64,000 nt of DNA from JAMXLJ01 sp036558745. Lineage in GTDB: Bacteria; Actinomycetota; Acidimicrobiia; IMCC26256; JAMXLJ01. The DNA lies in assembly GCA_036558745.1 (NCBI GenBank), contig DATBEZ010000040.1, positions 1 to 64,000 of the forward strand, read 5' to 3'. Made by a program: the position numbers and the translations under genes. Shown here one piece after another: positions 43,165 to 51,210 of the stretch. The notes beneath the pieces were generated by a model. It was not told the origin of the DNA and ran no database searches. It saw nothing but the letters and a program-made list of their open reading frames with translations. Numbering within the stretch: the stretch's first letter is position 1; every line of letters starts with the position of its first letter.

Positions 43165-43204
43165 GTATAGCCAGGAATAGCGATTTTCCTATTCTTGGCT
43201 ATAC
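43165..43204. promoter_or_regulatory. 40-bp AT-rich palindrome upstream of the AAA ATPase gene
   Basis: GTATAGCCAGGAATAG (43165-43180) pairs with CTATTCTTGGCTATAC (43189-43204) with one mismatch and loop CGATTTTC. Base composition is far more AT-rich than the surroundings. Location just before the GTG start suggests promoter plus operator, possibly autoregulatory. Confidence 0.6.
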
Positions 43205-43246
43205 CCGGGTATGCGCTGCGCCGGAAGGTCGGCGGGCGATCACCAG

Positions 43247-44179
43247 TCAGTGCGAGGCGCGGTAGCGGCCCATCGCAGCGAACGACTGCAGCGCGTCCAG
43301 ACGCTTGTGCCCGGGGTCGAGCTCGGCGTAGACGGCGTCCACGTTCACGACGACGCGTTCGGGCTCGCCCCAGTCGGCATACGGCCCGAGCTCGAGGTCC
43401 CACGCCGCGTCGACGACGTCCATGCCGTCCGCGAAGCGGGCGCGGGCCTCGTCCCGCACCCATTCGAGGTAGCCGGCCACGCGGGCGACACCGTCGAGGT
43501 CGGTGAGCGGTCCGTGCCCCGGGACGACGACCGCGGGCTCGAGCTCGCCGATGCGGTGGCACGCCGCGAGCCAGTTCTCGACGGGTCCGGCCCAGACGAT
43601 CGGCGTCGAGTCGATGAAGAGGATGTCGCCCGCGAACACGACCCGCGCGTCGGGCACCCAGGCGACGACGTCACCCGCGGTGTGCGCGGGTCCGACCTCC
43701 GTGAGCTCGACACCGCGATCGCCGGCCTGCAGCGTGAGCGCACCGGTGAAGGTCTCGGTCGGCGGCGTCGGCTCGATGTCGTCGAAGCGGAACGGTCCGA
43801 ACGCGCCGGCGACGTAGCGGTTCGCATCCTCGCCCAGGTCGAGTTGCATCAGCGCGTGCAGCATGGCCGGCGGCACCTCGTCCATCTCGCGTGCAGAGGC
43901 CACCGAGGCGACGATCCGGCGGTCGCGCATGAGCTGGTTGCCGTAGCAGTGGTCGCCGTTCGCGTGCGTGTTCACGACGGTGCCGATCGGCGACGAGTCG
44001 GTGACAGTCCGCATCCGGTCGAGCATGGCGCGCGTGAGGGCGAGGTCGAAGAGCGTGTCGACGAGCAGCGACCCACCGTCGCCGGCGACCAGTCCAGCGT
44101 TGCTGTAGCCCCACGTCCCGTCAGGTGGAAGGTACGCCCAGACGCCGTCGGCCACCTCCGTGAACGTCGTGTCGCCCAT
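43247..44179 (-). CDS. Metallo-beta-lactamase fold hydrolase
   Basis: A 310-residue MBL-fold protein with metal motif THANGDHCYG (HxNxDH form) near residue 85. It also has a second His in GPAHTAGD, Asp in FAGDILF and His in VPGHGPL. Asn replaces the usual middle His of HxHxDH, as in quinoprotein-relay or lactonase-like subgroups. A TACCGT hexamer ends seven bases before ATG 44179, so the transcript may be leaderless. It lies downstream of the ThDP-like gene on the same strand. Confidence 0.85.
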   Translation of the reverse strand: MGDTTFTEVADGVWAYLPPDGTWGYSNAGLVAGDGGSLLVDTLFDLALTRAMLDRMRTVTDSSPIGTVVNTHANGDHCYGNQLMRDRRIVASVASAREMDEVPPAMLHALMQLDLGEDANRYVAGAFGPFRFDDIEPTPPTETFTGALTLQAGDRGVELTEVGPAHTAGDVVAWVPDARVVFAGDILFIDSTPIVWAGPVENWLAACHRIGELEPAVVVPGHGPLTDLDGVARVAGYLEWVRDEARARFADGMDVVDAAWDLELGPYADWGEPERVVVNVDAVYAELDPGHKRLDALQSFAAMGRYRASH

Positions 44180-44249
44180 CGCGGGCACGGTACGGCGTGC
44201 GGTCCGGTGACGCCAGAGCGCGGGCGGTGAGGCGCGACCTCGCTCGCCG

Positions 44250-45557
44250 TCAGCCTGGTCCGTCGATGCCACCCCACGCGACGACGGGACCCGCGGCGTC
44301 GACGAGGTTCCGCGTGCGGGACAGATTCACGCCGGTCGACACGACCGTCACGCCGGGAGTGGCGCGGGCTTTGTGGAGTGTGGCGGTGTGCGCGTCGGAG
44401 TCGAGCTTGGGGCCGTCGGCCGACCAGACGTCGACGGCGAAGTGCACGTCGCTCGCCCGTGCGAGCGAGATCACCTGCTCCGTCGCCGGGTCCAACGGCG
44501 CGGTGGTGACCGCGACCACCGGTTGTCCGCGCGACGACGTGACGAACGCGATCGCGGCCGCGATCCCGGGTGCGCGCGTTGCCGGGACCACCACGCTGCC
44601 GAGCACGTCGGTGGGGAACGTCCGCGCGAACCACAGCCCGGCGAGGCCGGGGTCCGCGGCCGCGACGCCGCCGTCGGCGAGCACGGCCTTCGTGTCCGCG
44701 ACCGCTCGCGCGGGGTGCAGCGGCACCGACGTGTCGGCGTAGCCGGGTTGCGCGATGGCGGAGAGCCGTTCGTAGAGACGGTTGTCGAGCGGCGACCGTG
44801 CGCGCCGCGGGAGGTTCCCGGCTGCGGTGCCGAGGTGGATCGGGCTGACGTCGACCACGGGCGCGATCCGGAACCGGTCGTCGGCCGACTCGTCGCGGTC
44901 GACGCCGGTCGCCACGATCAGGTTCGCGTCGCGGAACCCGAGCAGCTCGAAGTCGTCCGCCTGCAGACCCACCGTGCCGAGGTGGTGCGGGCTGTTCCAC
45001 GTGAACACGCCCTTCGCGCCCCACGTGTTGGCGACGCCCACGTCCGCGGCGGCCGCGAACGCGCGCAGGCCGTCGACCGCGCCACCCCACCGGAACGAGC
45101 CCGCGCGCACCACGCCGGGACCGGCGAGCACGACGACGCCGTCGTCGGGCAGCTCGAGGCGGAGGTCGAGCGGGAGCACGGGCAGGACCGCCGGCTGCGC
45201 ATCCGGCGGCGCGGGGGCGTCGAGGTCGAGGTCGAGCCGCAACCGGGTCGCGTGCAGCCGGTAGCGGGCGGCGGTGGTCGCCCGCAGCACCGCGGGGCCG
45301 AGCTCGCCCGGGTCGTCGACCACGACCTCTGTCCCGGCATCACCGGGACGCGACGAGACGCGCAGCACCCGGTCGGGGAGCAGCGCGACACCGGCCGCCG
45401 GACCGACACGCCCGTCGGCGTCCGCGAGGAGCGCGGCGAGCGACGGCTCCGCGACGGCGACGTGGTCCAGCTCGGGGAGCGGGGCGCCGAACGTGCGCGT
45501 CACGCCCGCGTCGCGCAGACACCACGACAGCAGCTGGCCGGCCGTGCGTCGGGTCAC
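44250..45557 (-). CDS. ThDP-enzyme-like protein lacking the cofactor-binding motif
   Basis: A 435-residue protein. Residues 1-35 (RRTAGQLLSWCLRDAGVTRTFG) resemble the start of the pyrimidine-binding domain of acetolactate-synthase-type enzymes. The middle (VVVLAGPGVVRAGS, ADVGVANTWGAKGVFTW, HLGTVGLQADDF) resembles their central Rossmann domain. The expected GDG...NN diphosphate motif is not seen and the C-terminal domain is short. It is therefore probably non-catalytic with ThDP or a divergent subfamily. GTG 45557 overlaps the Nudix stop (GTGA); a GTG two codons earlier is also possible. Confidence 0.55.
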   Translation of the reverse strand: MTRRTAGQLLSWCLRDAGVTRTFGAPLPELDHVAVAEPSLAALLADADGRVGPAAGVALLPDRVLRVSSRPGDAGTEVVVDDPGELGPAVLRATTAARYRLHATRLRLDLDLDAPAPPDAQPAVLPVLPLDLRLELPDDGVVVLAGPGVVRAGSFRWGGAVDGLRAFAAAADVGVANTWGAKGVFTWNSPHHLGTVGLQADDFELLGFRDANLIVATGVDRDESADDRFRIAPVVDVSPIHLGTAAGNLPRRARSPLDNRLYERLSAIAQPGYADTSVPLHPARAVADTKAVLADGGVAAADPGLAGLWFARTFPTDVLGSVVVPATRAPGIAAAIAFVTSSRGQPVVAVTTAPLDPATEQVISLARASDVHFAVDVWSADGPKLDSDAHTATLHKARATPGVTVVSTGVNLSRTRNLVDAAGPVVAWGGIDGPG

Positions 45558-46174
45558 CGCCACGCCCAGACGGGCTGCTCGAGATGCGCGACCCGCGTGA
45601 CGCGGCCGTGCAAGGCGACGTCGCGGAATTGGTACAGGACGGCCGCGGTCGGTGCGTGCATCCATCTGCCGCGCAGCCAGAGCTGGATCACGGGCGCATC
45701 GCTCTCGGGAATGTCGATGAAGCGCGGTGAGCCGGGATGGTCGAGGTCGGCGAGCGGGATCGCCGCGACCGACTCCACCTCCTCTGGATTGAGCGAGAGC
45801 GTCGGTCGGTCGCCCGCCCACACGACGACCGGCGTCATCACGTAGCCGGAGCGCGTGGCGTAGTCGTCGAGCAGACCCAGCGCGTCGGCGCGCTCGACCC
45901 GCAGGCCGACCTCCTCGGCGAGCTCCCGCAGCGCGGTGTCGGTCGGCTGCTCGCCGTCGTCGAGGCGCCCGCCCGGGAGCGCGTACTGCCGCGCGTGCGA
46001 GCGCAATGACGGCGCACGGGTCGTGAGCAGGAACGCGGCCGTGCCGTCGGCGTCGCCGGTGAGCGCGACCGCGACGGCGGCACGGCGATAACCGTCCGGC
46101 GTGGTCTCGCGGCGTTCGAAGGCGTCGAGGTTACGGACGACGCGCGCGCGGAGCTCGTCGGAGAACGCGTACAC
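45554..46174 (-). CDS. Nudix hydrolase, CoA-pyrophosphatase-like
   Basis: A 206-residue Nudix protein. The box GGRLDDGEQPTDTALRELAEEVGL (in two parts GGRLDDGE and RELAEEVGL) is complete, with the catalytic Glu pair in EEVG. YALPGG before the box fits the CoA/NADH pyrophosphatase branch. It would hydrolyse CoA or a nucleoside diphosphate derivative to regulate CoA thioester levels. The start is GTG 46174, six bases after the NTF2-like gene, so the three genes 46651-44250 form one operon. Confidence 0.88.
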   Translation of the reverse strand: MYAFSDELRARVVRNLDAFERRETTPDGYRRAAVAVALTGDADGTAAFLLTTRAPSLRSHARQYALPGGRLDDGEQPTDTALRELAEEVGLRVERADALGLLDDYATRSGYVMTPVVVWAGDRPTLSLNPEEVESVAAIPLADLDHPGSPRFIDIPESDAPVIQLWLRGRWMHAPTAAVLYQFRDVALHGRVTRVAHLEQPVWAWR

Positions 46175-46180
46175 CCCGTG

Positions 46181-46651
46181 CTACGTCGGGATCTCGAGGT
46201 TGGCGGGGAGGCCGTCGATCCACGCCGTCTCCTCGAAACGATCCGTGATCCGCCACCCCTCGCCGGTTCGGACCAGATGGTCGTTGTAGTAGCCGCCGAC
46301 GTAGAAGAGCGTCAGCCCGTCGGTCCCGTCGCCCTTCGGCGCGCCCATCGGGTTGAAGAAGTAGGTACGGCTCATCGCGGTGTCGCCGTCGATCGTCACC
46401 CGGCGGTTGCCGAGCAGGTGTTGCGTCATCGGGAACATGACGAGCGTCTTCGCGAGCCACGCCTTGATCTCGGGGAACGCGCCCTTGATCCCACCAGAGG
46501 TCGTGTAGTCGATGTGCGCATCGGGCGTGAAGACGTCGTCGAGCGCGTCCCAGTCTTTGGTGTCGATCGCGAACGTGTAGCGCGAGAGCAGGTCGTCGAT
46601 CTCGAGGCGATCGGAGATCTCCTGCACGGAAAAGCGCGGACCATCCGCCAT
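46181..46651 (-). CDS. SnoaL-like NTF2-fold protein
   Basis: A 156-residue SnoaL_4-type domain. It opens EISDRLEIDDLLSRYTFAIDTKDWDALDDVFTPDA, the standard helix-turn-strand of ring-hydroxylating-dioxygenase-small-subunit-like and steroid-isomerase-like members. WRITDRFEETAWIDG closes the cone. GAGGAG lies upstream of ATG 46651. Enzymatic role unknown; it is first in an operon with Nudix and ThDP-like genes. Confidence 0.8.
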   Translation of the reverse strand: MADGPRFSVQEISDRLEIDDLLSRYTFAIDTKDWDALDDVFTPDAHIDYTTSGGIKGAFPEIKAWLAKTLVMFPMTQHLLGNRRVTIDGDTAMSRTYFFNPMGAPKGDGTDGLTLFYVGGYYNDHLVRTGEGWRITDRFEETAWIDGLPANLEIPT

Positions 46652-46694
46652 CGGCTCGCTCCTCGTGTCGCGCTGCGCTTCACGCCGGCCGCGC

Positions 46695-46710
46695 GGGACG
46701 CTACCGTCAG
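46695..46710. promoter_or_regulatory. Weak operator-like repeat GGGACGCTACCGTCAG
   Basis: One mismatch to the TGACR-N4-YGTCA core (left half GGACG). It lies in the divergent region between the NTF2-like and LLM genes, 44 bp before the first and 156 bp before the second. Confidence 0.3.
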
Positions 46711-46746
46711 CCTCACTTCACTGCAACACGTTCCAATTGTGAACCC

Positions 46747-46904
46747 CGGGAGATGATCACGTGAGGTTCCATCAAGTGGTCGCGTTCATGGAGACGGAGC
46801 GGAGGCATGCTCGGAGAGCGGGATGCCGGAGCGGCGTCGACCAGATGACACGCGGGAGATGATCACGTGAGATTCCATCAAGCGGTCGCGTTCATGGAGA
46901 CGGA
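46747..46904. repeat. 52-bp direct duplication covering the start of the LLM gene
   Basis: 46747-46798 and 46853-46904 match at 50 of 52 positions. The second copy contains the GTG start and first 12-13 codons of the LLM gene; the first copy reads the same codons and then stops after 34 codons. Between them lies the hairpin repeat at 46796-46842. Confidence 0.8.
46796..46842. repeat. Hairpin-forming intergenic repeat, copy B
   Basis: Folds as GGCAT-GCTC-GGA-GAGC-GGG-ATGCC (46804-46827) followed by GGAGCGGCGTCGACC. It matches the copy at 9512 with an identical loop and bulge and three compensatory pair changes. It sits exactly between the two halves of the 52-bp duplication. Confidence 0.5.
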
Positions 46905-47760
46905 TCAGCTGCTCGACCTCTGTCGCGCGACCGACGCGATGGGCTACTCGGGCATCTATCTGTCCGACCACGTCTTCTTCCCGCGCGCGTTGCACTCGCG
47001 GTACACGTACTCGCCCTACGAGGACGGCTCGCCGATCTGGTCGCCCGAGGCCGACTGGCCCGACTGCTGGTGCCTCATCTCGGCGATGGCGGCGGTCACC
47101 GACCACCTGCACTTCACGACCGGGGTCTACATCGCGCCGGCGCGCGACCTGTTCACGGTGGCCAAGGCCGCGGGGACCGCGGCATCCATCTCGCACGGCC
47201 GGGTGCATTGCGGTGTCGGCGTCGGGTGGTGCAAGGAGGAGTTCGACGCGACCGGCCAGGAATTCCACAACCGGGGCCGTCGTCTCGACGACATGATCCC
47301 GGCGCTGCGCGCGCTGTGGCGGCCGGGCTGGGTCGAGTACCACGGCCCGTTCTACGACTTCGACGAGCTGCAGATGAACCCGGCGCCGCCCGCGCCGCTG
47401 CCCATCTACATCGGCGGCCACAGCGAGCCCGCGCTTCGTCGTGCCGCGCGCCTCGGCGACGGGTGGATCGCGGCGCAGGCGTACTCCGAGGAGGACGCGT
47501 GGCACTACCTGGGCCTGATGAAGGAGCACCTCGCCCGCGAAGGCCGCGCCGGTGACGACTTCACGATCTACATGGCGCTGGGTGAGGTGCCGAGCGTCGA
47601 CCTGTACAAGCGGCTCGAGGACGCGGGAGTGACCGACCTCATCTGCGCGCCGTGGATGCTGGCTCCGATGAGCGCGAGCAAGGACTACAAGTCCGCGCTC
47701 GACGCGAAGATCCGTGCGACCGAGAGCTTCGCCGCCGACATCATCTCGAAGATGGGGTAG
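46867..47760 (+). CDS. LLM-class oxidoreductase (probably F420-dependent)
   Basis: A 297-residue TIM-barrel protein. SGIYLSDHVFFP near residue 35, SHGRVHCGVGVGWCKEEF near 115 and LPIYIGGHSEPALRRAARLGDGW near 180 are family signatures. It probably uses F420 or FMN with an unknown substrate. GTG 46867 is preceded by GGGAGATGATCAC; the whole start region is duplicated 106 bp upstream. A related but distinct LLM protein is encoded at 54686. Confidence 0.88.
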   Translation: MRFHQAVAFMETDQLLDLCRATDAMGYSGIYLSDHVFFPRALHSRYTYSPYEDGSPIWSPEADWPDCWCLISAMAAVTDHLHFTTGVYIAPARDLFTVAKAAGTAASISHGRVHCGVGVGWCKEEFDATGQEFHNRGRRLDDMIPALRALWRPGWVEYHGPFYDFDELQMNPAPPAPLPIYIGGHSEPALRRAARLGDGWIAAQAYSEEDAWHYLGLMKEHLAREGRAGDDFTIYMALGEVPSVDLYKRLEDAGVTDLICAPWMLAPMSASKDYKSALDAKIRATESFAADIISKMG

Positions 47761-47765
47761 CGCTC

Positions 47766-49328
47766 CTAGACCGTCGGGTCGGCGTCGGTGAGCGCGGCGG
47801 GGTGCACCGTCAGCTCGAGCTCGTGCCCGAACGTCTTCTCGAACAGCTCGCGCTTTCGGCGCGCGCCCCACAGCTCCAGCTCGGGGTCGCCGGGCGCGTC
47901 CACGCCGACCAACACCAGCGAGGCGCCGCACCGGACGTGTATCCGCGAGACGACCTGGTGGCGGCCCCGGTCGAGCCCGTCGGCGATCCGGAGCAGCGCG
48001 GTCAGCCGGCGGACCCGCTCCCGCGCGTCCGCCGAGAGGTCGGCCATCGTCTCGTCGGTCGACTTCGGGTCGCCGCGCCGGTGCCAGCGCACGATCGCCG
48101 TGAGCATGCGCACCTCGGCGGGGTCGAACCCGCGCAGCCCACCGTGTCGCACGAGATAGGCCGCGTGCCGGTCGTGGCCGTCGTGGGAGACGTGCTCGCC
48201 GATGTCGTGGAGGAGAGCCGCATACTCGAGCAGCTCCCGATCCCTCGACCCCATCCCGTGCAGCGACTCCGTCCCGTCGAAGAGCTGGAGCGCGAGCGTC
48301 GCGACATGGCGCGAGTGCTTGTCGGGCCAGCTGCAGCGGCGTGCGAGCGACTGCACCGACGCGCGCCGGATGGAGCGCGCGTCCTCGGACCAGTCGTCGG
48401 GATCGTGGCGGCCGATCGCGTCGAGCACGATCCCTTCGCGCAGCGCCCATTCGCTGACCGTCATCTCGTCGAAGTCGAAGATCTCCATCGCGGTGGCGAG
48501 GAACATCGAGCCCGCCGGGATGAGGTCGATACGACGCGACTCCAGGCCGTCGATGCGTCGCCGCTCGGCCGCGCTCACGGTGATGAGCTCGCGGTGCAGG
48601 GGCATGAACTCGTCGCTCGTGAACGTCAGCTGGTTGAGCGAGACCGGCACGCTCGCGTCACGACGCGCCGCGCACATGTGGGCGATGTCCTCGAGCGTCC
48701 CACTGCTGCCGACGACGAGCTTGGGTTCGAACGCGGCGACCGTCGCGGCCAGCGGCTCGAGGCCGTTCGCGATGCGGTCGCGGAGGCGTCGGCGGTCTGC
48801 CTTCGAGAGCGGGTCGCTCTCCACGAGCTCGTTCGTCAGGCGGGCCACGCCGAGCCGTTCGCTGGCGGCCCACTGCATGCCGGCCGCGTCGCCGACCATG
48901 ATCTCGACGCTGCCGCCACCGAGATCGAAGCACAGCGCCGGCGCGGGCTCGAGCACGACGCTGGCCCGGACCGCGCCGAAGATGAGACGAGCCTCCTCCA
49001 TGCCGTCGATCACCTCGACGGGCACGCGGGCCTCGGTCTCGATGCGGTCGACCAGCGTGTCGCCGTTCGCGGCGGTGCGGATCGCGCTCGTCGCCTTGGC
49101 CAGGACCTCGACCGCGCCGGCCGCGTCGGCGAGCTTGCGGAACCGGCGCACCGTCGCGATCGCGGTCTCGGCGGTCGGCTCGGGGACCCGTCCCTCCCGT
49201 GCGACCGCGTCGCCGAGGCGCAGCATCTCCTTCTCCCGCACGAGCGGCACGAACGTGCCGTCGGCGTGGACGTCGGCGACCAGGAGGTGGAACGAGTTGC
49301 TACCCAGGTCGAGCGCGGCGATGCGCAC
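47766..49328 (-). CDS. Exopolyphosphatase/pppGpp phosphatase (Ppx/GppA) with HD domain
   Basis: A 520-residue two-domain phosphatase. The N-terminal actin/hsp70-like fold has ALDLGSNSFHLLV (4-16) and FDLGGGSVEI near 145. The C-terminal HD-type domain has YAALLHDIGEHVSHDGHDRHAAYL near 345. Such proteins degrade polyphosphate or convert pppGpp to ppGpp. GTG 49328 is supported by a TACGTT hexamer ending six bases upstream, a leaderless arrangement. The divergent neighbour is an aldehyde dehydrogenase, with a TGACA-N4-TGTCA palindrome between them. Confidence 0.9.
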   Translation of the reverse strand: MRIAALDLGSNSFHLLVADVHADGTFVPLVREKEMLRLGDAVAREGRVPEPTAETAIATVRRFRKLADAAGAVEVLAKATSAIRTAANGDTLVDRIETEARVPVEVIDGMEEARLIFGAVRASVVLEPAPALCFDLGGGSVEIMVGDAAGMQWAASERLGVARLTNELVESDPLSKADRRRLRDRIANGLEPLAATVAAFEPKLVVGSSGTLEDIAHMCAARRDASVPVSLNQLTFTSDEFMPLHRELITVSAAERRRIDGLESRRIDLIPAGSMFLATAMEIFDFDEMTVSEWALREGIVLDAIGRHDPDDWSEDARSIRRASVQSLARRCSWPDKHSRHVATLALQLFDGTESLHGMGSRDRELLEYAALLHDIGEHVSHDGHDRHAAYLVRHGGLRGFDPAEVRMLTAIVRWHRRGDPKSTDETMADLSADARERVRRLTALLRIADGLDRGRHQVVSRIHVRCGASLVLVGVDAPGDPELELWGARRKRELFEKTFGHELELTVHPAALTDADPTV

Positions 49329-49369
49329 GCCGCCAACGTACCTGTCCGTGGTCCCGCGACACGGGAACG

Positions 49370-49385
49370 GTGACACGTCTGTCAC
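49370..49385. promoter_or_regulatory. Perfect operator-like palindrome GTGACACGTCTGTCAC
   Basis: Fits TGACR-N4-YGTCA with A/T as the inner pair. It lies between the divergent ppx-like gene (start 49328) and aldehyde dehydrogenase gene (start 49448). Confidence 0.55.
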
Positions 49386-49447
49386 GTTCTCTGGAACGGC
49401 GGTACGCTGCCTCGGATCTCGACCGGTCGAAGACGAGGGGATGCCGC

Positions 49448-50914
49448 ATGGGCGTGCAGGGCGAAGCGCGGATGCTGATCGACGGCAAGCTGACGGACGC
49501 TGCGTCCGGCCGGACCTACGACAACCTCAACCCTGCGACCGAAGAGGTCGAGGGTCAGGCCGCCGACGGCGGTGAGCGCGATATCCGCGCCGCGATCGAA
49601 GCGGCCCGCCGCGCGTTCGACGAGACCGACTGGGCGACCAACCGCGAGCTCCGCAAGCACTGCCTGCAGCAGCTGAAGGACGGGCTCGAGCGCGAGAAGG
49701 AGACGCTGCGGCCCCAGATCGTCGCCGAGGTCGGCGCGCCGATCGGTTTGACCTATGCAATCCAGCAGGACAGCTGCATCGACGACATGCAGTGGGACAT
49801 CGACCAGATCGACCGCACGGAGTGGGAGTACACGCTGCCGGTCCACGAGTTCTTCGGCATGCGGAGCCGTCGAATGGTCGTGCGTGAGCCCGTCGGGGTG
49901 GTCGGCGCGATCACGCCGTGGAACTTCCCCTTCATGCTCAACCTTTCGAAGATCGTGCCCGCGCTCGCGGCAGGCAACACGGTCATCCTCAAGCCCGCGC
50001 CCGACACGCCGTGGAGCGCGACGTTCATCGGGAAGATCGCGGCCGAGCAGACCGACATCCCGCCCGGCGTGCTCAACGTCGTCACGTCCGGCGATCCCGC
50101 GACGGTCGGGGAGATCCTCACGACCGACCCGCGCGTCGACATGATCAGCTTCACGGGATCCACCGCGACGGGCCGCCGGATCATGGCCAACGGTGCCGAG
50201 ACGGTGAAGAAGGTCTTCCTGGAGCTCGGCGGGAAGTCGGCGAACATCATCCTCGACGACGCGGACTTCCCGTCGACGGTCGGGACGGGCTCGATGATCT
50301 GCGTGCACGCGGGTCAGGGCTGCGCGATCACGACTCGTATGCTGCTGCCGCGCTCGCGCTACGACGAGGGCGTCGAGCTGCTGAAGACGTCGTTCGAGAA
50401 CGTCGCGTACGGTGACCCGAACGACGTCGCGAACCTCCAGGGTCCGCTCATCAACGCGCGCCAGCTCGACCGCGTGCTCGGCTACATCGAGAAGGGCAAG
50501 GCCGAGGGCGCGCGGCTGGTCGTCGGGGGCAAGCGCTCCGACCGTTTCGAGAAGGGCTACTACGTCGAGCCGACGCTGTTCGTCGACGTGAAGCCGGACA
50601 CGACCATCGCGCAGGAGGAGATCTTCGGTCCCGTGCTCGCCGTCATCCCCTACGAGGACGACGACGACGCGGTGCGCATCGCGAACAACTCGATGTACGG
50701 GCTCTCGGGCTCGGTGGCCTCCGCGTCGGAAGCGCGCGCGATGGGCGTCGCGCGACGGATCCGTGCGGGCACCGTCTCGGTGAACGGCGGCGCGTGGTTC
50801 GGGCCGGACTCCCCCTTCGGCGGTTACCGCCAGAGCGGCGTCGGTCGGGAACACGGCGTGCAGGGCTTCGAGGAGTACCTCGAGACCAAGACGATCGGCC
50901 TCCCCGCGACGTAG
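49448..50914 (+). CDS. Aldehyde dehydrogenase (NAD(P)-dependent)
   Basis: A 488-residue ALDH. PWNF contains Asn159, LKPAP contains Lys182, the general base Glu259 is in LELGGKS and the nucleophile Cys292 is in AGQGCAITTRM. FGPVL and the C-terminal PFGGYRQSGVGREHG are typical. It oxidises an aldehyde to the acid. ATG 49448 begins GVQGEARMLIDGKL, the usual N-terminus. It is followed 23 bp later by a small unknown gene and a class II aldolase gene, forming a likely operon under the palindrome at 49370. Confidence 0.93.
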   Translation: MGVQGEARMLIDGKLTDAASGRTYDNLNPATEEVEGQAADGGERDIRAAIEAARRAFDETDWATNRELRKHCLQQLKDGLEREKETLRPQIVAEVGAPIGLTYAIQQDSCIDDMQWDIDQIDRTEWEYTLPVHEFFGMRSRRMVVREPVGVVGAITPWNFPFMLNLSKIVPALAAGNTVILKPAPDTPWSATFIGKIAAEQTDIPPGVLNVVTSGDPATVGEILTTDPRVDMISFTGSTATGRRIMANGAETVKKVFLELGGKSANIILDDADFPSTVGTGSMICVHAGQGCAITTRMLLPRSRYDEGVELLKTSFENVAYGDPNDVANLQGPLINARQLDRVLGYIEKGKAEGARLVVGGKRSDRFEKGYYVEPTLFVDVKPDTTIAQEEIFGPVLAVIPYEDDDDAVRIANNSMYGLSGSVASASEARAMGVARRIRAGTVSVNGGAWFGPDSPFGGYRQSGVGREHGVQGFEEYLETKTIGLPAT

Positions 50915-50937
50915 CGGTCGGGTTCGGTTTCGGCGTC

Positions 50938-51201
50938 GTGCGTCACGCCCGGGCGGACGATCTCGCCGGCTGCACCGGGTTGCTCGGCGAGCTGCGCGCG
51001 CTGGACGGTGTGCGCGAGCGCACGGCCGGCTCGTTCTACCGGCGCGGCGCGGGTTTCCTGCACTTCCATGTCGACGGCGACCGGCTGTTCGCCGACGTGA
51101 AGGTGGACGGCGACTGGCAGCGGGTGCCGGCGTCGTCCGCTCGTGAGCGGCGGGAGCTGGTTCGGTTCGCGGCGAGGGTGATCCGGGAAGCGGGGTCGTA
51201 G
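50938..51201 (+). CDS. Small protein of unknown function
   Basis: An 87-residue protein starting at GTG 50938. It has a helical start (ADDLAGCTGLLGELRALDGVRE), then SFYRRGAGFLHFHVDGDRLFADVKVDG, a strand-rich core with an FLHFH pair, and a final helix with many Arg/Glu. I do not recognise the family with certainty. It lies between the aldehyde dehydrogenase and class II aldolase genes (23 bp and 9 bp gaps) on the same strand and is probably co-transcribed. Confidence 0.6.
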   Translation: MRHARADDLAGCTGLLGELRALDGVRERTAGSFYRRGAGFLHFHVDGDRLFADVKVDGDWQRVPASSARERRELVRFAARVIREAGS

Positions 51202-51210
51202 ACTCGGGGT

